A stretch of 64,000 nt of DNA from Treponema bryantii. Lineage in GTDB: Bacteria > Spirochaetota > Spirochaetia > Treponematales > Treponemataceae. The stretch is from assembly GCF_900111035.1 (NCBI RefSeq), contig NZ_FOFU01000008.1, positions 62,001-126,000 of the forward strand, written 5' to 3'. The notes beneath the pieces were generated by a model that saw nothing but the letters and a program-made list of their open reading frames with translations, searched no databases and was not told the origin of the DNA. Position 1 is the first letter of the stretch. Each line of letters opens with the position of its first letter. Below, in pieces: positions 1 through 8,848 of this stretch. The translations under genes were made by a program, and so were the position numbers.

Positions 1-14
1 ATAAGAGGAAAAAA

Positions 15-863
15 ATGAAAAAAATTATTTCCGGTAAGGTTCGCGAGGTTTATGACCTTGAAGATGGACGCATGGTAATTGTTACAACTGACAGAATTTC
101 TGCTTTTGATGTTATTCTGCCAACAATGATTACAGACAAGGGTAAGGTGCTCAACGCTCTTGCTAACTTCTGGTTCGACTACACAAAAGACATTGTTAAG
201 AATCACATGATTTCAAGTGATCTCAAAGACATGCCTGCTGAATTTCAGAAGCCGGAATTTGAAGGCCGTACAATTCTCGTAAAGAAACTTAAGATGATTC
301 CTTATGAAGTAATTGTTCGCGGATATATGTTCGGTTCTATGTACGAAGCTTACAAGAAGGGCGAGCCATTCCTTGGTCACAAGTTTGATAAGGAATACAA
401 AGAGGCTGAAAAGCTCGACGAGCCAATCGTAACTCCTTCTACTAAGGCTGCTGAAGGTCATGACATCAACGTTACTCTTCAGTACATGAAGGATGATCTT
501 GGTGAAGAACTTGGAACAAAAATCGAACAGGCTGCTCTTGCTATTTACAAGAAGTGCTACGAGCACGCTAAGGCAAACGGAATTATTATTGCTGATACTA
601 AGTTTGAGTTTGGTCTTGATGAGAACGGCGAACTTGTTCTTGGTGATGAAGTTCTTACTCCAGACAGCTCACGCTTCTGGGATGCTTCTAAGTATGAAGT
701 AGGCGGAAGTCCTGCAAGCTACGACAAGCAGTTTGTACGTGACTGGCTCAAGGCTAACAACCTGGCTGGAGATCCTAACATTAAGGAAGTTCCTGCTGAT
801 GTTGTTGCTCAGACAGCAGCTATCTACAAAGAGTGTCAGACTCGTATTTGTCATAATGGCTAA
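15..863 (+). CDS. purC: Phosphoribosylaminoimidazole-succinocarboxamide synthase
   Basis: This 282-aa protein is SAICAR synthetase. It joins CAIR and aspartate with ATP in purine synthesis, in the cytoplasm. Visible family motifs are the N-terminal SGKVREVYDL, the STKAAEGHD block at about residues 142-150, IADTKFEFG near 193 and LTPDSSRFW near 215. The length is normal for the bacterial enzyme. The start is preceded by AAGAGGA with good spacing. Two hairpins follow, the second a clear terminator, so the gene ends its transcript. What lies upstream is outside the window. Identification is by recognised motifs and is firm. Confidence 0.96.
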   Translation: MKKIISGKVREVYDLEDGRMVIVTTDRISAFDVILPTMITDKGKVLNALANFWFDYTKDIVKNHMISSDLKDMPAEFQKPEFEGRTILVKKLKMIPYEVIVRGYMFGSMYEAYKKGEPFLGHKFDKEYKEAEKLDEPIVTPSTKAAEGHDINVTLQYMKDDLGEELGTKIEQAALAIYKKCYEHAKANGIIIADTKFEFGLDENGELVLGDEVLTPDSSRFWDASKYEVGGSPASYDKQFVRDWLKANNLAGDPNIKEVPADVVAQTAAIYKECQTRICHNG

Positions 864-880
864 AATCGAAGAACCGTTAA

Positions 881-904
881 AAAGCAAGCCGAAAGGGTTG
901 CTTT
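881..904 (+). terminator. Hairpin after purC
   Basis: AAAGCAA and TTGCTTT form a 7-bp stem, capped by CC-GAAA-GG. No T-run follows directly, so it may act together with the stronger hairpin just downstream. Confidence 0.45.
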
Positions 905-923
905 AGGTTCATCGAAAAAATGC

Positions 924-962
924 CACAGAGGCAAGCTATGCTTGCCGACTGTGTTTTTTTTT
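924..962 (+). terminator. Rho-independent terminator of purC
   Basis: CACAG-A-GGCAAGC pairs with GCTTGCC-GA-CTGTG (stems 924-936 and 940-953) and is followed by nine T. This is a textbook intrinsic terminator for purC. Confidence 0.85.
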
Positions 963-1107
963 ACACTGTTTTTCGTAAAAAATCTAACTTTTTTTAATAA
1001 AATTTCCTCCGTTTATCCTTTCATCTGAAAAAAATCAAAAAAAATCCTAAAATTTTCAAATAAAATTCTTAAAATTCTTCATTCAAAAATCCAAATTCCG
1101 GGCTTAC

Positions 1108-1113
1108 TATGAT
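1108..1113 (+). promoter_or_regulatory. Possible -10 box of the sugar-transport operon
   Basis: TATGAT stands about 30 bases before the AGGAGG ribosome site of the binding-protein gene. No good -35 is seen 17 bases upstream. That would fit a promoter that needs an activator, such as the AraC-type regulator encoded at 5798-7396, but this is inference. The rest of 964-1150 is A/T-rich with no gene. Confidence 0.3.
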
Positions 1114-1150
1114 TCTATAAGAAAAAAGCATCTATAGGAGGAAAAATTAG

Positions 1151-2110
1151 ATGAAAAAAAGCGTTATTGTTGCTGTAGCACTTATGTGTGTTGCATCATT
1201 GTTTGCCGCTCCAAAAAAGAAGGCAAAAGCTGGTGATGGAAAAATTAAGATTGGTATCATTAACAACCCACCTTCAGAATCAGGATACCGCGCTGCTAAC
1301 GTAAAAGACATGGAAACTGTATTTACTGCAGCTAAAGGTTATGATGTAAAGACTTTCTACAGCTTGAAGAATGAAGAGCAGTTGAATGCTGCTGCACAGT
1401 TTATTACAGACGGCGTAGACTATATTCTTCTTTCAGCTGCTGCTACAGATGGTTGGGATAAAACTCTTAAAGCTGCACAGAAAGCAGGTATCAAAGTATT
1501 CTTGTTCGACCGCATGGTTTCAGCAAAAGACAATCTTTATGAAGCTGCTGTAGTTTCAGATATGGCTAAAGAAGGTGAAACAGCTGTTGCATGGCTCAAG
1601 AATCAGAAACTTAAGGAATACAATGTAATTCATATTCAGGGTGTAATGGGATCTGACGCTCAGCTCGGACGTACAGGTGCTTTGGACAAGGAATTTGCTG
1701 CAGGAACAATGAAGAAAGTTGTTCAGCAGACAGGTAACTGGAGTGCTGATGAAGCAAAGAAGATTGTTGAATCAGTTATCAACTCAAAAGAAAAGTTCAA
1801 CGTAATCTATGCTGAAAACGACGATATGGCTAAGGGTGCTGTTGCTGCTCTCGATGCTGCTGGTATTACACACGGTGTAAAGGGTGATGTAATTGTAATG
1901 GGATTCGACTGCAACAAGTGGGCTCTCCGCGAATTGCTCGCTGGAAACTGGAACTATGACGGACAGTGTTCTCCATTCCAGGCTACAGTAATCGAAAACA
2001 TGATTAAGACTGGCAAAGTTCCTTCAAAGAAAATCATCAATGAAGAAAAGGGATTCGATGCTAAGACAATCACAAAGGCTGATATCGATAAGTACGGTCT
2101 TGGTGACTAA
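1151..2110 (+). CDS. Periplasmic sugar-binding protein, YtfQ-like
   Basis: A 319-aa type I periplasmic binding protein that would deliver a sugar to the ABC transporter encoded just downstream. A Sec signal peptide is visible (MKKSVIVAVALMC..SLFA, cut before APKKK); Cys13 sits too early to be a convincing lipobox. The mature protein has the NPPSESGYRAAN start, DGVDYILLSAAATDGWD near residue 90 and VFLFDR near 117, all in the places where YtfQ-type galactofuranose binders have ligand-contacting segments. The ribosome site AGGAGG is strong. A terminator-like hairpin follows, so this gene should be expressed above the rest of the operon. The true substrate cannot be read from sequence. Confidence 0.88.
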   Translation: MKKSVIVAVALMCVASLFAAPKKKAKAGDGKIKIGIINNPPSESGYRAANVKDMETVFTAAKGYDVKTFYSLKNEEQLNAAAQFITDGVDYILLSAAATDGWDKTLKAAQKAGIKVFLFDRMVSAKDNLYEAAVVSDMAKEGETAVAWLKNQKLKEYNVIHIQGVMGSDAQLGRTGALDKEFAAGTMKKVVQQTGNWSADEAKKIVESVINSKEKFNVIYAENDDMAKGAVAALDAAGITHGVKGDVIVMGFDCNKWALRELLAGNWNYDGQCSPFQATVIENMIKTGKVPSKKIINEEKGFDAKTITKADIDKYGLGD

Positions 2111-2139
2111 TATCAAACATTACTTGTAAAGAGTTTGAT

Positions 2140-2181
2140 ACGGCGTAAAGTGTGTAATCCATATTTTACGCCGTTTTTTTT
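2140..2181 (+). terminator. Intra-operon terminator/attenuator
   Basis: ACGGCGTAAA (2140-2149) pairs perfectly with TTTACGCCGT (2165-2174), followed by eight T. It lies between the binding protein and the ATPase gene, with no new promoter seen after it. It most likely lets only part of the transcription through, a common way to make binding protein in excess. Confidence 0.75.
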
Positions 2182-2198
2182 AAAACGTGGGATTATTT

Positions 2199-3716
2199 AT
2201 GGAAGAAAAAATAGTTTTAAGTGCACGTGGAATTTATAAAGAATTCCCTGGAGTAAAGGCTCTTCAAAATGTTGACTTTACTCTGCGTGAAGGCGAAATT
2301 CACGCGCTTATGGGAGAGAACGGTGCCGGAAAATCAACTCTGGTAAAGGTTCTGACCGGTGTATATGAAAAAGACTCCGGAGAAATCAGAATTGCAGGAA
2401 TAGAAGGTCCTGTTACAATTCGTTCTCCTCAGGATGCCCAGAATCTGGGTATTGCTACAGTATATCAGGAAATAACTCTCTGTCCTAATCTTACGGTGGC
2501 AGAGAATATGTATATAGGACGCGGTAACTACAAATTTGTTAATCACCGTGCCCAGGAAAAGAAAGCTACAGAACTTCTTGAAAAATTAAACATTCCGGCA
2601 AAAGCTACTCAGCAGCTTGGTACCTGTTCTATTGCCATTCAGCAGATGGTAGCAATTGCACGTGCTGTTGATATGGATTGTAAGGTTCTGATTCTTGACG
2701 AACCAACTTCTTCTCTTGATGACCGCGAAGTTGAACTTTTGTTTACACTTATGCGTGATCTTAAGAAGCGTGGAGTAGGAATCATCTTTATTACTCACTT
2801 CCTTGAACAGGTTTATGAAGTTTGTGATAAGATTACTGTTCTTCGAAACGGTGAACTTGTTGGTGAATATACAATTGCAGATTTGCCAAGAGTAAAACTG
2901 ATTTCTGCCATGCTCGGTAAAGATATGGAAGACATGACAAACCTCAAAAATCAGAAACGTCCTTACACAGGAGCCGGAGAGGTTGTTTATGAGGCAGAAG
3001 GCCTTGCAAGTTCTGAAGGTGTTCGGCCGTTTGACTTCCTTATTAATAAGGGGGAGGTTAACGGCTTTACAGGACTTCTTGGTTCTGGCCGAAGTGAAAG
3101 TGTTCGTGCAATCTTTGCTGCAGACCGTGTAACCGGTGGTAAGGTAAAGGTAAATGGCCGCGATATAAAAATCAATCAGCCTAAGGATGCAATGAAAGCT
3201 GGAATCGGATATCTTCCGGAAGACCGCAAGGGAGACGGAATTATTCAGGATCTTTCAGTTCGTGAAAATATTATTCTTGCTCTTCAGGTTCTTAACGGCT
3301 TTACAAAACCTATTTCTAGAGCAGAGCAGGAAAAGCTTGCAGATGAGTTTATTGAAATGCTCGAAATCAAAACTGCATCTAAAGAAACTCCTATTAAGTC
3401 ACTTTCGGGTGGTAATCAGCAGAAAGTTATTCTTGCCCGCTGGCTTTTGACTCATCCACAATATCTGATTCTTGATGAACCAACTCGTGGTATTGACGTA
3501 GGTACAAAAATTGAAATTCAGAAGCTTGTGCTTAAACTTGCAGAAGAAGGTGTAAGTGTTACCTTTATTTCTTCGGAGATTGAAGAGATGCTTTCTGTAT
3601 GTCAGAGACTTATCGTTATGCGTGACCGCAAGATTGTAGGTGAGCTTAAGGATGATCTTTTGCGTCAGGATGTAATTATGCAGACTATTGCGGGAGGTAA
3701 GGCACAAAATGGCTAA
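2199..3716 (+). CDS. Sugar ABC transporter ATPase, two-domain (YtfR-like)
   Basis: A 505-aa fused dimer of two ABC domains, typical of CUT2 sugar importers (MglA/XylG/YtfR). The first domain has Walker A GENGAGKST near residue 38 and Walker B VLILDEPTSSLD near 170. The second has a degenerate Walker A (GLLGSGRSE), the signature LSGGNQQK and YLILDEPTRGID. Such asymmetry is normal for the family. I use ATG 2199, preceded by GTGGGA, rather than the in-frame GTG at 2187, which overlaps the hairpin run-out and has no ribosome site. The end overlaps the next start by 8 bases, indicating coupled translation. Confidence 0.92.
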   Translation: MEEKIVLSARGIYKEFPGVKALQNVDFTLREGEIHALMGENGAGKSTLVKVLTGVYEKDSGEIRIAGIEGPVTIRSPQDAQNLGIATVYQEITLCPNLTVAENMYIGRGNYKFVNHRAQEKKATELLEKLNIPAKATQQLGTCSIAIQQMVAIARAVDMDCKVLILDEPTSSLDDREVELLFTLMRDLKKRGVGIIFITHFLEQVYEVCDKITVLRNGELVGEYTIADLPRVKLISAMLGKDMEDMTNLKNQKRPYTGAGEVVYEAEGLASSEGVRPFDFLINKGEVNGFTGLLGSGRSESVRAIFAADRVTGGKVKVNGRDIKINQPKDAMKAGIGYLPEDRKGDGIIQDLSVRENIILALQVLNGFTKPISRAEQEKLADEFIEMLEIKTASKETPIKSLSGGNQQKVILARWLLTHPQYLILDEPTRGIDVGTKIEIQKLVLKLAEEGVSVTFISSEIEEMLSVCQRLIVMRDRKIVGELKDDLLRQDVIMQTIAGGKAQNG

Positions 3717-4770
3717 TAAAGTTTTAAATCAAATAAAGAAACTTTTTGCATCACAGCTGGCAATTCCGCTGGTTGCATTAATTGTACTGGTTGTATTCAA
3801 CCTTATCCGGGATCCAGGTTTCTTCTCTATTGATATAATGAAGAATAATCTTGGAAATACAGTTCTTTCAGGTAACTTAATCAGTATTCTGAACGGAGCT
3901 TCTGAGCTTGTTATTCTTTCAATTGGAATGACACTTGTAACTTCAGCTGCTAAAGGACAGGATATTTCCATTGGTGCATCTGCTGCTATTGCAGGTTCAG
4001 TATTCGTAAAAATCCTCAAAGCATGGGGAATAAATGGTGGAACAATATTTGCAGGACTTATTATTGCATGTGTTGTTGCTGTTATCTTCTGTCTGTTCAA
4101 CGGCTTACTGATTGCAAAGTTCAATATTCAGCCGATGATTGCATCTTTGATTCTGTTTACAGCAGGTCGTCCTGTAGCATACTGGATTAACGGAGGTGCA
4201 ACACCAAATGTTGAGGCACCAATCATTACCTATATCGGAAACTTTATTCCACACATTGCAATTCCGACTCCAATTATAGTAGTCGTAATTTTCATAGTGT
4301 TGATAAATCTGCTTCTGAAAAAGACTACACTCAGTCTTTATATTCAGGCTGTAGGTATAAATGAACGTGCTGCAAGATTAAACGGTATAAATCCTGTAAT
4401 GATGAAGATGGTTGTTTTTGTAATCCTTGGTATCTGTGTAACAATGGCCGGTGCAATGAATGTTTGCCGAATCGGAGTTATCAACCACGAAACAATCCTT
4501 CTTGATATTGAAATGGATGCCATTCTTGCAGTTGCTATTGGTGGTAACTCACTTGGCGGTGGAAAGTTTAAGCTTTCAGGATCTATCCTTGGTGCTTATA
4601 TTATTCAGGCACTCACAATTACCCTGTATGCTATGAAGGTTTCTTCTACAGCGGTAAAAGCTTATAAAGCAATCGTAATTATTTTAATTGTTGTTGCAGG
4701 TTCTCCAGTTGTTAAGAGTTGGATTGGACAGCTCAAAGATAAGATTGTAGCAAAGAAGGAGGCTAAATAA
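3709..4770 (+). CDS. Sugar ABC transporter permease 1 (YtfT-like)
   Basis: A 353-aa inner-membrane permease with about eight to ten hydrophobic segments. It carries the CUT2 permease motifs SAAKGQDISIGA near residue 85 and GGNSLGGGKFKLSGSILGA near 280. ATG 3709 has GGGAGGT six to ten bases upstream and overlaps the ATPase stop, so I prefer it to the earlier in-frame TTG at 3688. Together with the different permease that follows, it should form a heteromeric channel, as in the E. coli ytfQRT-yjfF system; most CUT2 operons have only one permease. Substrate inferred as a pentose, galactose or galactofuranose-like sugar. Confidence 0.88.
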   Translation: MANKVLNQIKKLFASQLAIPLVALIVLVVFNLIRDPGFFSIDIMKNNLGNTVLSGNLISILNGASELVILSIGMTLVTSAAKGQDISIGASAAIAGSVFVKILKAWGINGGTIFAGLIIACVVAVIFCLFNGLLIAKFNIQPMIASLILFTAGRPVAYWINGGATPNVEAPIITYIGNFIPHIAIPTPIIVVVIFIVLINLLLKKTTLSLYIQAVGINERAARLNGINPVMMKMVVFVILGICVTMAGAMNVCRIGVINHETILLDIEMDAILAVAIGGNSLGGGKFKLSGSILGAYIIQALTITLYAMKVSSTAVKAYKAIVIILIVVAGSPVVKSWIGQLKDKIVAKKEAK

Positions 4771-4772
4771 TT

Positions 4773-5801
4773 ATGAAAAATAAACAACCACTCTCAAATA
4801 CAGCTTTACTTCTTACAATTACAATCTGTACATTTGTCGGAATGTATCTTCTTGCAATGATTATCTGGGGCGGCGGATTCTTAAATCCTCAGCAGTTCCT
4901 CGATCTGTTTAATAACAACTCATATCTGATTGTTGCGGCTTGTGGTCTTACAATCGTAATGATTACCGGTGGAATTGATATTTCGGTTGGTGGATCTATT
5001 TCTCTTATTACAATGGTTTGTGTCGTTGTAATGGAAGATCATAATGGTGGAATTCTAAGTTCAATTCTGCTTTCTCTTGGAATTGGTCTTGCAATGGGGC
5101 TTGTTCAGGGATACCTCGTTTCATACCTTAAAATCCAGCCATTTATTGTAACTCTAGCCGGAATGTTCTTTACACGCGGTATGACAACTATTGTAAGTAA
5201 AGTTCCTAGAAGTGCTTCAAATGAACTCTTTACAGATTTAATGGATTTCGAAATTGATGTTCCATTCCTAGGTCATTATGCGAGAAACGGAAACTGGATT
5301 CCAGCCTATATCGAAGTTGGTGTTGTAATTGCGCTTCTTGTTGTTCTGATTCTCTGGGCTGTTCTTAAATGGACTCGCTTTGGACGAAATCTCTATGCAG
5401 TTGGTGGAAACAACGAAAGTGCGCTTATGCTTGGTATCAATGTAAGAAGAACTCAGTTCCTTGCATATATTCTTTGTGGTGTGCTTGCAGGAATTGCGGG
5501 CTTCTGTTACCTCTTACATACAGGTGCCGGAAATGCTTCAAATGCTACAGCTGCAGAAATGCAGGCAATTGCTTCTTCGATTATCGGAGGAACACTGCTT
5601 AGCGGTGGTGTAGGAAGTGTAGTAGGAACTCTGTTTGGTGTTATGTCTCTTAAGACAATCAATAACATCGTAGTAGCTTCTGGTTTGCGTGAGCCATACT
5701 GGCAGAGTATTACAACAGGTCTTATGCTTGCATTCTTCATTCTTCTGCAGAGTGTAATTCTCTCACAGAGAAAGAAGAAGCTGGGTAATATGGCTGGTTA
5801 A
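4773..5801 (+). CDS. Sugar ABC transporter permease 2 (YjfF-like)
   Basis: A 342-aa inner-membrane permease, the partner of the preceding one. The family segment TGGIDISVGGSISL appears near residue 65 and YAVGGNNESALMLGI near 208. AAGGAGG (4756-4762) precedes the ATG, and only two bases separate it from the upstream stop. The stop codon overlaps the stop codon of the opposite-strand response regulator, so the two operons meet tail to tail. The transcript ends at a hairpin that lies inside the regulator gene (5825-5851). Length and order match YjfF in the galactofuranose importer. Confidence 0.88.
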   Translation: MKNKQPLSNTALLLTITICTFVGMYLLAMIIWGGGFLNPQQFLDLFNNNSYLIVAACGLTIVMITGGIDISVGGSISLITMVCVVVMEDHNGGILSSILLSLGIGLAMGLVQGYLVSYLKIQPFIVTLAGMFFTRGMTTIVSKVPRSASNELFTDLMDFEIDVPFLGHYARNGNWIPAYIEVGVVIALLVVLILWAVLKWTRFGRNLYAVGGNNESALMLGINVRRTQFLAYILCGVLAGIAGFCYLLHTGAGNASNATAAEMQAIASSIIGGTLLSGGVGSVVGTLFGVMSLKTINNIVVASGLREPYWQSITTGLMLAFFILLQSVILSQRKKKLGNMAG

Positions 5802-7396
5802 CGCTCAACACTCAGCTTATATTCACGGGGCGAAAGCCCCGTATTTTTTTTGAAGATATAGCTGAAGTAGTGCGGATCAGAAAATCCGCATTCATAGGCA
5901 ATATCATAACCCTTCATATCTGTTTCGCGCATGAGTCGCTTTGCATTTTCCATACGAACGTTCGTTAGATATTCAATAAAGGTAGTTTTACATTCCTGAG
6001 AGAAAATTGTACTGAAGTGGTTAGGGCTAAGACAAACTGCTTCTGCAACTGTAGTAAGAGTTGTATTCTGGTCTGCATAATTTTCTTCAATGAATTTTTT
6101 GGCCTTCAGAATTACATCGCCGTATTTTCCTGTCATTTTTGAGTCGCGGAAATTAAGCGCAAAGGTGAGGACTTTTTCAATGGTCTGCTTAAATCGCTCT
6201 TCATCTGAAACTGCATTATCAACATAGTTTCGCTGAAGAATTTCCGGATTAAGTTGTTTTATGTCTCCGCCGAGTTTTTCGACAAGCTTAGAAACAGCAA
6301 AAATCAAATCAACAAGAAGATATGACGCAAATACACTGAACTGGCCAGGGTTATTTCTGATAAGAGTCATAGATTCTTCGATTATGACAGAGATATCATT
6401 TTTGCTTGCGTATTTAAGGCGGTCAACAAGAGGATCGTTTTCTTTAAGATCCAGAAGGTCCAGGCTTCCGCTCTGGAGGTCATCGGAACTGATAATACGG
6501 TTCTGCTTTTCAGAAGTTTTTTCTGGTGTGCCGCCTAGTTCAAGAATATGTTTTGCGTCTTCATAAGAAATATTTAATTGAGAAAGGTGTTCAACTGTTT
6601 TTCCAATTGCTGTAAGAACCGTACAGTCCTCATTTTTAGTTGCAATATGTCCAATAGTTTCTGCAGCATGGAAAATATTTTCATCAAGTTCCTGTTGTGA
6701 TGTACCCTTAAAGATACAGACTAGAAGATTTGAATGATGGAAGAATGATACAGCCTGTTCCCATGCAGTTGAGTATGAATTCAAAAGAGAACAGGCTTCC
6801 TGCTGATTCTGAATATTATTGCTCTGACTTTCAATTTTGCTTATTAAAACCTTGTAATAGCGGGAAATAAGGTTAATTCCAAGTTCACTGCATTTTGTCA
6901 TGATTGTATTTGCTTCAATTGCACCATGAACAAGATTATTAAGGAATTCCTTTTTGATAAGAGTTTCACTTGATTTCAGTTCTTCTCTAAGTTTTGAAAT
7001 ATCAGAGAGCTGTTTGCGTTCCTTATCAATCTGAGCGGCAGTTTTATTCAGGCTAGCAATAAGTTCATCTGGGGTAAAAGGTTTGAGAAGATAATCTTCA
7101 ATTCCAATTGAGATGGCTTTTTTTGCATAATCAAATTCATCATGACCAGAAAGGATTATAATTTTAATCCATGGCTGAATTTTTTTTATTGTTTCTGCGA
7201 GCTGTAGTCCGTCCATAAAAGGCATTTTAATGTCAGTAATAAGAATGTCAGGTTTTATTTCCTGAATCATTGAGAGTGCAATTTCTCCATCAGTTGCTTC
7301 ACCGGCAAAAGAAAAACCGCTTCCTTCCCAATCAATTTTGGAACGAATTCCTTCGAGTACAATAGGCTCATCATCAACAGCAAATACACTATACAT
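5798..7396 (-). CDS. Response regulator, receiver plus AraC-type DNA-binding domain
   Basis: A 532-aa YesN-type regulator. The N-terminal receiver has the acidic pair D8-D9, phospho-acceptor D55 in LITDIKMPFMDG, and the K of LLKPF near 106. A middle region of about 300 residues contains coiled coil and no motif I recognise. Residues about 430-532 form two helix-turn-helix motifs ending in GFSDPHYFSYIFKKNTGLSPREY. GGAG precedes the ATG. It is the last gene of the sensor-kinase-regulator operon and likely activates the adjacent transporter operon, toward which it points. The final codons also contain that operon's terminator on the other strand. Confidence 0.93.
   Translation of the reverse strand: MYSVFAVDDEPIVLEGIRSKIDWEGSGFSFAGEATDGEIALSMIQEIKPDILITDIKMPFMDGLQLAETIKKIQPWIKIIILSGHDEFDYAKKAISIGIEDYLLKPFTPDELIASLNKTAAQIDKERKQLSDISKLREELKSSETLIKKEFLNNLVHGAIEANTIMTKCSELGINLISRYYKVLISKIESQSNNIQNQQEACSLLNSYSTAWEQAVSFFHHSNLLVCIFKGTSQQELDENIFHAAETIGHIATKNEDCTVLTAIGKTVEHLSQLNISYEDAKHILELGGTPEKTSEKQNRIISSDDLQSGSLDLLDLKENDPLVDRLKYASKNDISVIIEESMTLIRNNPGQFSVFASYLLVDLIFAVSKLVEKLGGDIKQLNPEILQRNYVDNAVSDEERFKQTIEKVLTFALNFRDSKMTGKYGDVILKAKKFIEENYADQNTTLTTVAEAVCLSPNHFSTIFSQECKTTFIEYLTNVRMENAKRLMRETDMKGYDIAYECGFSDPHYFSYIFKKNTGLSPREYKLSVER
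5825..5851 (+). terminator. Transporter-operon terminator inside an opposing gene
   Basis: ACGGGGC-GAAA-GCCCCGT is a perfect 7-bp stem with a stable GNRA loop, followed by A and eight T on the plus strand. It lies within the last codons of the minus-strand response regulator, where the other strand encodes the conserved GLSPREY end of the AraC domain. Confidence 0.85.
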
Positions 7397-7398
7397 TT

Positions 7399-8838
7399 TT
7401 AACTCCTATTCGACGGTATTGTAAAAGAAATTTTACTTCCTTTTCCAGCTTCTGATTCAATAATCAAACCATCAGTCTGATCTCCGTAATATAACTTCAG
7501 TTTTTTATTTACATTATAAAGTCCGTATACAGAACTTAGTTTTTCAGAATCCACCGCGCCGGTTCTCAGCTCATTTCGTACCTGGCCAAGTCTTTCTTCT
7601 GTAAAACCGGCGCCATTATCTTCTACGACAAATCTAATGAAGTTTTTAGTTTCATCAGAGTAGTGTACGCTTACCTTGAGTTCTCCACGGCCACGCTTGT
7701 TTTTAATTCCGTGATAAATCGCATTTTCAATAAGAGGCTGAAGAACAAGTTTAATCATCTTAATATCCATCAGGTCTTCATCTGCATCAATGGTATAATT
7801 CAAAATATCTGCATATCTGATTTTCTGAATTGTCAGATAGTTTTGAATGTGATCCAGCTCCTGCGAAATTGTAATCCATTCATGTCCGCGGCTTAATGAA
7901 ATGCGAAGGAACTGTGAGAAGGCTTTTGTAATTCGCACAACCTCATCAGTTTTTTCTTCCTCGGCAAGCCAGACAATTGTATCAAATGTGTTGTATAAAA
8001 AGTGTGGGGTAATCTGTGCCTGAAGAGCCTTCATTTCTGCTTTCTGGAAGTTCTTCTGTTCTTCCATATTTTTTTTAATCAGTACATCAATCTGGCTGGT
8101 CATGGTGTTAAGGTTTGCAGCCAGAGTATCAAGTTCATCTACATGAGGAATGTCTATTCGTGCGGTAAGATCTCCGTGAGCAACCTTTGTAGACAGATTT
8201 TCCATGTCTGAAATCGGTTTTTCAATGGCATCAGAAACTTTTATAAATCCGTTTATCGAAATTATGATTGCTATGATTGTGATGATAATCTGAAGTGCTG
8301 CAAGAATAATTGAAGTATTTCGAAGCGACTGGTTAGTTTTATTTGCAGATTCAATTTCCGTTACAATAAAATCCTGCATAATATCAGAAAAGAGGGAAGT
8401 AATTGTTCGGATTTCATCAAGGGTGGCTTCATTCTGAGTAACGGTACTTCCTTTTTTCATCTGAGAAATCAGCATGTCGATATTGCGGCGAAGTGTGGCT
8501 GTTGTTCTGTTTGCAACTTCGAGTTTTCCACGGCTCTCAGCATTTTTATTTATCATCAGCATAAGGGAAAGTTTTGCATAAACTTCATCAAGCATGTGAT
8601 ACTGGTTGCCGTCCTGAATGGCCTGCTTACCGCTGATGATATTCCAAAGTTCTGCAGGAATGTCATTTTTTACAGTAGAATTGATATTATTTGCTGTGCC
8701 TACATTCGAGATAATCTGGCTGTACTGCCGGATATGAATCTGTGTGACTACAGAAGAATAAATCGTTGGAATGAAGGCAATAAAAAGCAGCGAGATATAG
8801 GTTTTAAGCAGTGTTCGTCTAAGACTTGTGTTTTTCAT
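7399..8838 (-). CDS. Sensor histidine kinase, YesM/LytS type
   Basis: A 479-aa membrane kinase. A transmembrane helix near residues 9-30 and a second near 178-198 bracket an extracytoplasmic helical region, followed by a HAMP domain (about 200-255). The His-kinase domain has the phosphorylated His in QAQITPHFLYNTFD, the N-box LVLQPLIENAIYHG and the G-box VVEDNGAGF. It should phosphorylate the regulator encoded three bases downstream. The short outer loop has no sugar-binding fold of its own, so the signal probably comes from the anchored binding protein encoded just upstream. Ribosome site AGGT is weak. Confidence 0.92.
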   Translation of the reverse strand: MKNTSLRRTLLKTYISLLFIAFIPTIYSSVVTQIHIRQYSQIISNVGTANNINSTVKNDIPAELWNIISGKQAIQDGNQYHMLDEVYAKLSLMLMINKNAESRGKLEVANRTTATLRRNIDMLISQMKKGSTVTQNEATLDEIRTITSLFSDIMQDFIVTEIESANKTNQSLRNTSIILAALQIIITIIAIIISINGFIKVSDAIEKPISDMENLSTKVAHGDLTARIDIPHVDELDTLAANLNTMTSQIDVLIKKNMEEQKNFQKAEMKALQAQITPHFLYNTFDTIVWLAEEEKTDEVVRITKAFSQFLRISLSRGHEWITISQELDHIQNYLTIQKIRYADILNYTIDADEDLMDIKMIKLVLQPLIENAIYHGIKNKRGRGELKVSVHYSDETKNFIRFVVEDNGAGFTEERLGQVRNELRTGAVDSEKLSSVYGLYNVNKKLKLYYGDQTDGLIIESEAGKGSKISFTIPSNRS

Positions 8839-8848
8839 TTTTTACCTG

